Positions 15,497 to 23,525 of a stretch of DNA of 58,298 bases are shown one piece after another. Each line of letters begins with the position of its first letter. Within the stretch, counting starts at the first letter, position 1. The notes beneath the pieces were generated by a model. It was not told the DNA's origin. It did not search any database and was given only the letters and a program-made list of their open reading frames with translations. Origin of the DNA: Bacteroidales bacterium (GTDB lineage: Bacteria; Bacteroidota; Bacteroidia; Bacteroidales; UBA932); assembly GCA_016291185.1 (NCBI GenBank), contig JAEFAI010000016.1, forward strand, positions 1-58,298, given 5' to 3'. The position numbers were made by a program, and so were the translations under genes.

Positions 15497-16813
15497 TTAG
15501 TCCACGGGGATGTCCTTGTTCACGTTCTTGCTGCCGATGAGCGCATAGAAAACCATGTATGCGAGCACGGCGATGACAATCACGTAGCTGATACGCAGCG
15601 AAGCAATGGTATTGCTCACGATGGAGTTCTGGATCAGCGGGAGGATACCGCCACCGACAACCATCATCATAAAGATACCGGAAGCCTTCTCCGTATATTT
15701 ACCCAGACCCTCGGTGGCCAGGTTGAAGATGCAGCCCCACATGATGGAGGTGCAAAGACCCATCAGTACGAGGAACACCGTGAAGAGCGGCACATTGTTG
15801 ATGGCGAACGAACCGTTGCTGAAACCGACCATGGAAACACCGGTCGTGGCAGGAACGATCATGGAGACGAGCACCAGCACGATGCCCGTGCAGGAAACGA
15901 TGAGCAGCTGGGTGCGGCTGGAGACCTTTCCGCTGATGAAGCCGGAGGTCAGACGGCCGACCAGCATCAACAGCCAGTAGAGACCGGTCATACCGCCGAT
16001 GATGGCAGCGGCATTGGCGGAATTGGCAGGATCGAACAGGTTGAAATTCACCTCCTTGCCCAGGAAGTTGCCGAAGGTGTTCGGGATACCGACTTCCATA
16101 CCCACATAGCAGAAGATGGCGATGGCGCCCAGCACGAAGTGGCGGAAATTCCAGGGGCTGTGCTCGCTCTTCGCGGCAGCAGCTTCATTCTTGTGCTGGT
16201 GCGGCTCATCAATCTTGGCAAAATAAATGACGATGAAAGCGACGACGAAGATGGCGATGGCGCCGAACAGCATCGGGCTGACCTCCGTAATCTTCGTGTT
16301 CTTGGTGATGGCACCGACATAGGCACCGACCATGATCGGGGCGATCGTGCCGGCGAAAGAGTTGCAGGCGCCGCCGAGCTGGAGGAGCTGGTTACCCTTG
16401 GCTCCGCCGCCGCCGATAAGGTTCAGCATCGGGTTGACGACCGTATTCAGCATGCACACGCAGAGGCCGCAGACGAACGCGCCCAGGAGGTAGATGCTGA
16501 AGCCGAGGATACCGGCGCTGAAGCCGGAGGCGAACTGGATAAGCAGGCCGACGATACCCACGACGATCGCGATCAGCGCGGTCTTCTTGTAGCCCACCTT
16601 GGTCAGCATGTTGCCAGCGGGGATACCCATGAAGAGGTAGGCGAAGAAGTTCATGAAGTTGCCCATGAAGCCGAGTGCAGGATTATTGCCAACAGCATCG
16701 TCCATGGTCCAGATGTTGCCGACAGGTGCGGCCATGTTGGTGACGAAAGCAATCATCGCGAAGAGGAAGAACATCGTGATGACTGCCACCATGTTGATTT
16801 TTTTCTTTTCCAT
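15497..16813 (-). CDS. Sugar MFS transporter (FHS/FucP-GluP type)
   Basis: A 438-residue inner-membrane permease with about 12 hydrophobic segments. It belongs to the fucose-glucose-galactose (FHS) branch of the major facilitator superfamily, shown by the MGNFMNFFAYLFMGIPAGNMLTKVGYKK region and the conserved ML-N-VVNPMLNLIGGGG stretch of TM4-5. It probably imports glucose or a related sugar by proton symport. A hydrophilic central loop (about 205-225) separates the two six-helix halves. The gene immediately precedes the ROK kinase, supporting glucose as substrate. Confidence 0.92.
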   Translation of the reverse strand: MEKKKINMVAVITMFFLFAMIAFVTNMAAPVGNIWTMDDAVGNNPALGFMGNFMNFFAYLFMGIPAGNMLTKVGYKKTALIAIVVGIVGLLIQFASGFSAGILGFSIYLLGAFVCGLCVCMLNTVVNPMLNLIGGGGAKGNQLLQLGGACNSFAGTIAPIMVGAYVGAITKNTKITEVSPMLFGAIAIFVVAFIVIYFAKIDEPHQHKNEAAAAKSEHSPWNFRHFVLGAIAIFCYVGMEVGIPNTFGNFLGKEVNFNLFDPANSANAAAIIGGMTGLYWLLMLVGRLTSGFISGKVSSRTQLLIVSCTGIVLVLVSMIVPATTGVSMVGFSNGSFAINNVPLFTVFLVLMGLCTSIMWGCIFNLATEGLGKYTEKASGIFMMMVVGGGILPLIQNSIVSNTIASLRISYVIVIAVLAYMVFYALIGSKNVNKDIPVD

Positions 16814-16846
16814 TTGCTATTACGGTTTTAGTATTGTGAATTCTGG

Positions 16847-17485
16847 TTACTCCCCGAACTGGGAGGGTTTCGGCGCGAAGAGGCCGTAGAGCTGCGCGTC
16901 GATCATGTCGGTCACCTTCTCGAAATCCTCGGGATTGTTGCCGAACTTGATGTGGTCGGCATCGATGACCAGCAGATTGCCGTCGTAGTCCTTGATCCAG
17001 TTCTCATATTTCTCATTCAAGCCGGTCAGGTAGTCGATGCGGATGCTCTTCTCGTACTCACGGCCGCGCTTCTGGATCTGCGAAATCAGGTTGGGGATGC
17101 TGGAACGGAGATAGATCAGCAGGTCAGGATTGCCCACCAGCGACATCATCAGGTCGAAGAGGTCGGTGTAGTTCTCGAAATCGCGGGTGCTCATCAGGCC
17201 CATGTCGTGCAGATTGGGCGCGAAGATGCGCGCGTCCTCGTAGATGGTGCGGTCCTGGATGATGACATCGTCAGTCTTCGCGATCTCCACCACATCCTTG
17301 AAACGCTTGTTCAAAAAGTAGATCTGGAGATTGAAAGACCAGCGCTCCATGTCCTCATAAAAATCGGACAGGTACGGATTGAAGTCCACGGACTCGAATT
17401 TCGGAATCCAGCCGTAGTGGGCGGCCAGCATCTTGGTGAGCGTGGTTTTTCCGCTGCCGATGTTTCCTGCGATCGCAATATGCAT
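16847..17485 (-). CDS. Deoxynucleoside kinase (copy A)
   Basis: A 212-residue salvage kinase that phosphorylates deoxynucleosides to monophosphates. The P-loop GNIGSGKTT is at residues 7-15, DRTIYEDARIFA gives the catalytic/ERS-like motif, and the LID region is RGREYEKSIRIDYL. It is about 60 % identical by eye to the neighbouring copy B, which lies 36 bp upstream, so the two arose by tandem duplication. In Lactobacillus, paired dNKs form heterodimers with different base preference; something similar is possible here. Compared with copy B it has an extra C-terminal APKPSQFGE tail. Confidence 0.92.
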   Translation of the reverse strand: MHIAIAGNIGSGKTTLTKMLAAHYGWIPKFESVDFNPYLSDFYEDMERWSFNLQIYFLNKRFKDVVEIAKTDDVIIQDRTIYEDARIFAPNLHDMGLMSTRDFENYTDLFDLMMSLVGNPDLLIYLRSSIPNLISQIQKRGREYEKSIRIDYLTGLNEKYENWIKDYDGNLLVIDADHIKFGNNPEDFEKVTDMIDAQLYGLFAPKPSQFGE

Positions 17486-17521
17486 ATATCTCTATTCTTT
17501 TATAGCTTACAAATGTACGAA

Positions 17522-18136
17522 TTATTTGAATAGGCCGAACAGTTGTGCGTCAATCTTGTCGGTAATCTGGGCGAAGTCCTCCGGATTGTTCTCGAAGTCC
17601 AGGTGGTCGGCGTCGATCACCAGCAGCGGATCCTTGTAGGCTTCGATCCACTTCTCATAGCGCTCGTTCAGGCCCGCCAGATACTCCAGGTTCATACTCT
17701 GCTCGTACTCGCGGCCGCGCTTCTGGATCTGTTCCACCAGATGCGGCACCCCGCAGCGCAGGTAGATCAGCAGGTCGGGCGGGGCCACCATCGACATCAT
17801 CAGGTGGAAAAGCTGCATGTACGTGTCGTAGTCACGGTCCGAGAGATTGCCGAGCGCATGGTTGTTGGCCACGAAAATCTCCACGCCCTCGAGGATCGTG
17901 CGATCCTGAATGATAACGTCCTCGGACTTTGAAATCTCCAGCAGATCCTGGAAACGCTGCGCCAGGAAATAGGTCTCCAGGTTGTACGACCAGCGCGGGA
18001 TATCCTTGTAATAATCTTCCAGATAGGGATTGTAGGTCACCGCCTCATAGCGCGGCGTCCAGCCGTAGTACCCGGCCAGTTTGCGCGTCAGCGTGGTCTT
18101 GCCGCTCCCGATATTTCCTGCGATTCCTATATGCAT
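17522..18136 (-). CDS. Deoxynucleoside kinase (copy B)
   Basis: A 204-residue paralogue of copy A, with the same start MHI(G)IAGNIGSGKTT, DRTILEGVEIFVA active-site motif and RGREYEQSMNLEYL lid. Differences cluster in the segment that lines the nucleoside pocket (for example NPYLEDYYKDIPRWSYNLETYF against the copy A sequence), which suggests different substrate preference. ATG 18136 is used because it is the only start giving the family N-terminus; the frame is open further upstream but runs antisense through the MBL gene. A -7 box lies about 22 bp upstream. It heads a unit with copy A. Confidence 0.92.
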   Translation of the reverse strand: MHIGIAGNIGSGKTTLTRKLAGYYGWTPRYEAVTYNPYLEDYYKDIPRWSYNLETYFLAQRFQDLLEISKSEDVIIQDRTILEGVEIFVANNHALGNLSDRDYDTYMQLFHLMMSMVAPPDLLIYLRCGVPHLVEQIQKRGREYEQSMNLEYLAGLNERYEKWIEAYKDPLLVIDADHLDFENNPEDFAQITDKIDAQLFGLFK

Positions 18137-18158
18137 GTCGCCACGATCAGTGTAACAT

Positions 18159-18167
18159 ACAAAATTA
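18159..18167 (-). promoter_or_regulatory. -7 box of the dNK pair
   Basis: TAATTTTGT on the minus strand, 22 nt upstream of ATG 18136. It faces away from the MBL promoter and both lie within a 72-bp divergent spacer. Confidence 0.45.
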
Positions 18168-18179
18168 ACATAAGTTTTG

Positions 18180-18188
18180 TAATTTTGC
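18180..18188 (+). promoter_or_regulatory. -7 box of the MBL-fold hydrolase gene
   Basis: TAATTTTGC on the plus strand, 20 nt before ATG 18209, an ordinary short leader. Confidence 0.5.
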
Positions 18189-18208
18189 CAAGCAAAAGAC
18201 GCAAAGAA

Positions 18209-18910
18209 ATGCTCAATATCCGCTCTATCGGCTGTAACCTCCTGCAGGAGCGTTGCTACGTGGCCTGGCGAGAAACCGGCCGCTGCGTGCTCGTCGATCC
18301 CGGCTGCTACGGCGCCGACGAAATCGAGACGCTCGAAGACCTGCTCACAGAAGAGCACCTCACGCCTGAGGCCATCCTGCTCACGCACGCCCATTTCGAC
18401 CACATCTTCGGCGTGAAGCCGCTCCAGGACCGCTTCGGCGGCATCCCGGTCTATCTGCATCCCGCCGACCGCGCCGTGCTGGATTACAGCGCCGACATGG
18501 CCGACCGCCTCGGTCTCACCCCGCCCGACGTGACTTTTACCTGGAAGCCGCTCGCGGAGGGGCCGCTCCCGGTCGCGGGCATGACCTTCGAGGTCATCCA
18601 CACCCCCGGCCACACCCCCGGCGGCGTCTGTTTCCTCGAGCGCGAGGCGGGCATCCTCTTCACGGGCGACACCCTCTTTGCCGGCTCTATCGGCCGCACG
18701 GACTTCCTGTACAGCGAGTATGACGACGAGATCCGGTCCATCATGGAGAAAATTATCCTGCTGGACCCGAACATCCGCATCTTCCCGGGCCACGGTCCCA
18801 CCTCCACCATCGGTCAGGAGCGCACCGGGAATCCATTTCTGGAGCCCTTCAACGAGCCAGAAGAAACCATGGACCCCGATCTGGAGCCCGTGGTGATTCA
18901 TGGAGAATAA
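18209..18910 (+). CDS. MBL-fold metal hydrolase
   Basis: A 233-residue metallo-beta-lactamase-fold protein of the glyoxalase II-like type. The metal-binding motif HAHFDH starts at H60 (H60, H62, D64, H65); further ligands are in TPGHTPGG, FTGDTLF and FPGHGP. It lacks the C-terminal substrate domain of true hydroxyacylglutathione hydrolase, so it is better described as a small glyoxalase II-like thioester hydrolase of unknown substrate. ATG 18209 (MLNIRSIGCN) is chosen over 18131 because it follows the promoter and matches the family start. It is convergent with the large A2M gene, 12 bp apart. Confidence 0.92.
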   Translation: MLNIRSIGCNLLQERCYVAWRETGRCVLVDPGCYGADEIETLEDLLTEEHLTPEAILLTHAHFDHIFGVKPLQDRFGGIPVYLHPADRAVLDYSADMADRLGLTPPDVTFTWKPLAEGPLPVAGMTFEVIHTPGHTPGGVCFLEREAGILFTGDTLFAGSIGRTDFLYSEYDDEIRSIMEKIILLDPNIRIFPGHGPTSTIGQERTGNPFLEPFNEPEETMDPDLEPVVIHGE

Positions 18911-18922
18911 TCGGTATCCTGG

Positions 18923-21900
18923 CTACTTCACCTCCGTCCACTTGCCGGGGACGAGGGCGGAAATCTTATCATCGTACATAGCCTCGCAGCTGACGGCCGG
19001 GAGATAGAAGCGTCCCGGGTAAGTGGCAGTGAGGCCGGTGGTGATGGTCACGCTCTGGCCGGCGCCGAGGTCAAAGAAGCTATAGACGCGGTCGTCGCGG
19101 ATGTCCTGATAGGTCACGCCGGCCGGGTAGGAGTAGTTCTCCTTGCCGATGCGGTCGTTCTGGATCTCCCAGCCGGACGGGAACTTCTGGGCCAGGGCAA
19201 GATCGCTCGCGTAGGCGGAACCGGTGTTCGTGATGGTCACGACAGCCTTGAAGTTGCGGCCGCGGGACAGGGTATCCACGCGGATCGGCTGTCCGTCGGG
19301 ATCGAGGAAGGTGACCTTCATGGACAGGCCGTCGGCCTTGGGTTTTTCCTCCCCTGCCTTCGGCGTGCCGGTCACGGCCACCACGGCGTGCAGCGTACCG
19401 CTGCCCGTATTGGAGACGTTCAGCTGGGCCTTCCCGGAGGCGTCTTTGCCGAGGGCGACTTCCTGGCGGATGAGGGCCTTGGCGGTGCTGAGTTTGTAGC
19501 TCTTCTCCGGACCCTTGACCGTGGCGTTCACGCCGCCGCCGGCGATGGTGCGGGCATAGTCGCTGATCGCGTAAAGCGACCAGGCGGTGGACTGCGTGCT
19601 CATGTAGTGCTGGCTGTCGTTCAGACGGGCCGCCACCTTCTCAGCAAGTTCGAAGGCAATCTCCTTCTGGCCGGTGAGAATGGAGGTGCGCAGAGCAATG
19701 GCCATATTGCGGTCCTCGCTGCCGTACCAGTTGTAGTAGTACTGGCTGGAATTCTCCAGGTAAGGAAGGCCGTTGGTCAGCTGGGTAGCCACTTGCTTCT
19801 TGCCGTCGCTAGCGAAGGCGCCCGCGAGCATCCAGACCGCGTTACGCGGCATCTTCTTGACGGACTCACGAAGCAGGTTCATGGCGCTGCGCTGCGGCTT
19901 GCCGGCCGCGGCAAGGGCGTAGAGACCGTAGGCGCGCACGATGTCATCTTCCTTCTTATTGCTGACCACGCTGCTGGTCAGATAGCGGATCAGACCGGCC
20001 TTGAGGTCGGCGGGGACGGCGTAGCCCTGGTTCTCAGCTTCCTGCAGGAAGTGGAGGGCGTAGGCGGTGCCGAAAGAGGAAGAATAGCTGCTGCCCGGCC
20101 AGTAACTTAGCGAGCCGTCCGGACGACGGAAGCTGTGCAGGCGGTTGATGGCAGCAGTGACGTTGCGGGCGCTGCGTGCGACGGTATTCTCGTCGCACTC
20201 CATCACCTGGCTCAGATAGAGTTGCGGGAAGGCGGCGGAAATCGTCTGCTCGACGCAGCCGTACGGATACTCAATCAGATATTTCAGGCGGCGGCCCAGG
20301 TCGATGGCGGGGATGGAAGAAAGTTCCACCGCCACGCTGTTCGTACCGGGCAGGCCGAAGAGTTCGGCGGCAGCGTCCTTGTTCTTGCCTGCGTCAAGCA
20401 GGAATGACTGGATGCGCGTCACAGGCGGATTCGGATTGAACACGTCGATCTCCACGCGGCTGATAGACTTGTCGGAGCCGGCCTGCGCCGTGACGGTCAC
20501 GTGCGCAATGCCGGTCTGATCGCCAACCTGGACCTCGAAGTACTCGACCTGCTGGCCGGCCTTCGTGATTGTCGTCTCAAGCGTAGCGGAGCCGTTGACC
20601 GTAAGCAGCTCGTCGGTCTCGATGTTCAGCTTGACTTTGCCCACGCCGTCCTTGAGGGCGATGACCGTGGACGGGATGCGGATGGTCTCGCCGATGCTGA
20701 GGGTCCTCGGCAGCGTGGCCTGGACCATCACGGGCTGGGTCACGGCGACATCCTGGGAAGCACTGCCCTGGGCCTTGCCGTCGGTAGCGATGACCATGGC
20801 GCGCAGCGAACCGATGTACTGCGGCACCTGCACGCTGTGGGTCGCGGTCTTGCCGGCCTTCAGATCAAAGGGGCCGAGGTAGGCTACGACCGGCTTGAAG
20901 CGGTCGGCGCCCTGGCGCTTGAGCGCGCCGCCTCCACCGTCCTCGTCACCACCGATCGCGAACAGCTGCTCGATGTGGCCGCCATAGGCGCCGATGACGG
21001 AATCATACTCATCCCAGGTGCGCACGCGCAGGGCCTCCTTGGCGTAGAAGGCGCTCCAGGCGTCCGGGGTCTTGAATCCGGTCAGGGAAAGAAGGCCTTC
21101 GTCCACGAGGGCAACGATGTAGCTCATCGGACGGCCTTTCTCCTCCTTGACCTTGAAGCTCAGGGTGGACTCCGGCTTGGTCTCGACCGGAATGTCGATC
21201 ACCGGGGCGAGATGGGAGGCAGGATCCTCCACATTGATATTTTTCACGCCATAAAGGCGGATCGGGGCGTCGTTGTGCACGTTGCCGTGCGGCTGGATCA
21301 GGGCGATGGACGCATAGGCGTTCGGGGTCATGTCCTTGGTCACGGGGATACGGATCTCCGTACTGCCCTCGAAGCACTGCACGCGGCGCGTGCTCAGAAT
21401 CTTGCCGCCCTTCTCAATGGAGACGAGGGCGCTGGCGCCGGCGGCAGAAGGAATCGTGATGCGGGCCGTCTCGCCGACGGCGTATTTCTCCTTGTCGATC
21501 AGCATGTTGAGCTGCGTGGATCCGTCGGAGGCATCGGTCGTCGCGCTCTCGTTAACCTCGCAGAGCATGGAGGTGGCGTGGCCGCCGCGGGTATCCGTGA
21601 CACGGATGTAGTAGAGACCATAAGGGGCGTCAGCCCAGTCATAGCTGAAGCTACCCTTGCCACCCGAGGTGGAGAAGGTCTTTTCGAAGAGGAGCTCCTT
21701 GCTCCGGCTGGCCATGTAGCTGGCCACCTGGCCGGAAGCGTCCCACCACCAGCTCCAGTCCACGTGGTAGATCTCGGCACGGAGCCCGGCCGTATTCGTG
21801 GCCTTGCCGTCCGGATCTACGGTGGCAACTTCGAATTTCTGGGACTTGCCCGCCTGGATGAAGCGGTCGCCCCATTTGTCTTTCTGGAGCTCGGTCTTGA

Positions 21901-23497
21901 TGCCGACGTAATTGCTGAACGGGGACATCGGGATGCTGGCGTAGCTGGTGCTGAATTCGCCGCTGGGCTCAAAGGCGCGGAAGGTGAATCCGGCCGTCAG
22001 CATACCCGGCGCGGACGCACGGTTGATGTCCACCTGGGTATTGATGCCGGCCTCTCCGTCCTCTCCCGTCTTGAAATCTTTGTAGGAGAAGGTCTGGGTG
22101 TCGAAGGAGCGTGCATCGTCCTGGAAATCATAGTCCTCCCAGCCCTTGAAGCGGGTGGTGGCGGAGGTGATCTCCAGATCGCCGTTGACCTTGAGGTCGC
22201 TGCCCGGGGCGCCGTAGAGCCAGGCCACGGACAGGTCGAAGCGGCTGTTGTCGCTCGGATAGGTGGTCACGTAGGCGCCCGGGAAGTGCAGCTGGATGTC
22301 CAGTTTGTTGGGCTTGATGGCCTCGACGCGCAGTGTCTTGCTGAAGGTCTGGCCGCCCAGGCTCACGTCCACGCGCCAGCGGCCCGACGGGGCGTCCTGG
22401 GCGGTCGTGAACGGGAAATGATACAGGTTGGAGGCATTGGTCTTCTCCGTGAGGGTCTGGACCAGCTGGCCGTCCGGGTTGCGGAGCTGCGCCGTGACCG
22501 GATGGCCGGCGGGCAGGGGCGTGTCGTCGAAGAGTGTGACCATGCTGACATGCAGCGTATCGCCGGGGCGCCAGACACCGCGCTCCCCGAAGAGGTAGGC
22601 CTTGATGCCGCCGTCGTAGGTAGTGCCGCTGACGTCGAAGTTGCTCGTAGAGAGCGCCTTCTCGTTCTTAAGGTCGAGGTATGCGTAGTCTTTCCCGCTC
22701 GTAGCCACGACGAAGCTGGCATCCGTCTGGGCCGGGAAGGAGACCTGTCCTTCCCCGTTGGTCGATCCCTTGGCAAGCTCCTGCTGCGCGAAGCTGTAGA
22801 GCTTGACTTTGGCGCCGGAGACGGGCTTGCCGCTGAGGATATCGTAGGCAAAGACCTCGGTGGCGTTGTCGCCGCGCTTGGCGATCAGGACCAGGTTGCT
22901 GGCCAGCAGATCGACGCTGCGCTGCTCGTAGGTCTCATAGTTGCCAAAAGAGCTTTCGCTGTCCCAGAAATCTTCCTCCACGAGGGGCTCGCGGCCGCGA
23001 ATCTCAATGTGATAGATGGCGCCGGGCTCAGGCTTGACGAGCTCGTCGAGGCTCAGGCCGTAGGTCTTCCATTCACGGATGTGGTCGGCGTCCTTGTCGC
23101 CGAGCACGAGGGTCGTGTCCGCGACCACCGAGGCCACCTTGTACAGCTCATAGCGCGTCTCATAGCTGTCCAGCTGCAGGAATTGCAGGATGTTGTTGCT
23201 GAACACCTTCTTGACACGCACCTGCGCCTGGGCGTAGGAAACGGAGCCGAACAGCAGGTCCAGGCTGCCCTTGGACGGGAGGATGGAGCCCTTGCTGATG
23301 AAACGGATGGTGGGGACTTCGGGGTCGATGTCCTCGCCGTTGACGGCGCTCCCCTCGTTGTTGAGGGTCATGGCGGTCTCGCCGCGGACGGCGGACACAG
23401 CCGGACCGGAGGTCTTCTTGGCGCCGCCACCCTGACAGGCGGCCAGAAGGCCGGAGGCCGCAATCAGAGAGAGGAAAATGCGGGATGCTTTTTTCAT
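18923..23497 (-). CDS. Bacterial alpha-2-macroglobulin lipoprotein
   Basis: A 1524-residue envelope lipoprotein with a signal peptide and lipobox LLAAC (Cys21). It has the bacterial A2M layout: successive macroglobulin domains, an A2M beta-rich region, then the thioester domain with CVEQ at residues 1081-1084 (usual motif CxEQ) and the all-alpha complement-like domain, ending in a receptor-binding-like region. Such proteins trap attacking proteases after cleavage of a bait region and protect the periplasm. The thioester Cys and Gln are both present, so covalent trapping is expected. It is transcribed divergently from the PBP1C gene (28 bp apart), the partner expected from the known yfhM-pbpC association. 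Confidence 0.95.
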   Translation of the reverse strand: MKKASRIFLSLIAASGLLAACQGGGAKKTSGPAVSAVRGETAMTLNNEGSAVNGEDIDPEVPTIRFISKGSILPSKGSLDLLFGSVSYAQAQVRVKKVFSNNILQFLQLDSYETRYELYKVASVVADTTLVLGDKDADHIREWKTYGLSLDELVKPEPGAIYHIEIRGREPLVEEDFWDSESSFGNYETYEQRSVDLLASNLVLIAKRGDNATEVFAYDILSGKPVSGAKVKLYSFAQQELAKGSTNGEGQVSFPAQTDASFVVATSGKDYAYLDLKNEKALSTSNFDVSGTTYDGGIKAYLFGERGVWRPGDTLHVSMVTLFDDTPLPAGHPVTAQLRNPDGQLVQTLTEKTNASNLYHFPFTTAQDAPSGRWRVDVSLGGQTFSKTLRVEAIKPNKLDIQLHFPGAYVTTYPSDNSRFDLSVAWLYGAPGSDLKVNGDLEITSATTRFKGWEDYDFQDDARSFDTQTFSYKDFKTGEDGEAGINTQVDINRASAPGMLTAGFTFRAFEPSGEFSTSYASIPMSPFSNYVGIKTELQKDKWGDRFIQAGKSQKFEVATVDPDGKATNTAGLRAEIYHVDWSWWWDASGQVASYMASRSKELLFEKTFSTSGGKGSFSYDWADAPYGLYYIRVTDTRGGHATSMLCEVNESATTDASDGSTQLNMLIDKEKYAVGETARITIPSAAGASALVSIEKGGKILSTRRVQCFEGSTEIRIPVTKDMTPNAYASIALIQPHGNVHNDAPIRLYGVKNINVEDPASHLAPVIDIPVETKPESTLSFKVKEEKGRPMSYIVALVDEGLLSLTGFKTPDAWSAFYAKEALRVRTWDEYDSVIGAYGGHIEQLFAIGGDEDGGGGALKRQGADRFKPVVAYLGPFDLKAGKTATHSVQVPQYIGSLRAMVIATDGKAQGSASQDVAVTQPVMVQATLPRTLSIGETIRIPSTVIALKDGVGKVKLNIETDELLTVNGSATLETTITKAGQQVEYFEVQVGDQTGIAHVTVTAQAGSDKSISRVEIDVFNPNPPVTRIQSFLLDAGKNKDAAAELFGLPGTNSVAVELSSIPAIDLGRRLKYLIEYPYGCVEQTISAAFPQLYLSQVMECDENTVARSARNVTAAINRLHSFRRPDGSLSYWPGSSYSSSFGTAYALHFLQEAENQGYAVPADLKAGLIRYLTSSVVSNKKEDDIVRAYGLYALAAAGKPQRSAMNLLRESVKKMPRNAVWMLAGAFASDGKKQVATQLTNGLPYLENSSQYYYNWYGSEDRNMAIALRTSILTGQKEIAFELAEKVAARLNDSQHYMSTQSTAWSLYAISDYARTIAGGGVNATVKGPEKSYKLSTAKALIRQEVALGKDASGKAQLNVSNTGSGTLHAVVAVTGTPKAGEEKPKADGLSMKVTFLDPDGQPIRVDTLSRGRNFKAVVTITNTGSAYASDLALAQKFPSGWEIQNDRIGKENYSYPAGVTYQDIRDDRVYSFFDLGAGQSVTITTGLTATYPGRFYLPAVSCEAMYDDKISALVPGKWTEVK

Positions 23498-23509
23498 AGG
23501 AAAAATTAC

Positions 23510-23517
23510 TACTTTTG
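23510..23517 (+). promoter_or_regulatory. -7 box of the PBP1C gene
   Basis: TACTTTTG lies 8 nt before ATG 23526 within the 28-bp spacer that also must drive the divergent A2M gene. Confidence 0.4.
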
Positions 23518-23525
23518 TTTTAGCA

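Noticed and set aside
17522..18901. A longer protein fusing a 255-residue N-terminus to deoxynucleoside kinase B
   Set aside because: The upstream part runs antisense through the MBL hydrolase gene and across its promoter; the kinase starts with the conserved P-loop at 18136.
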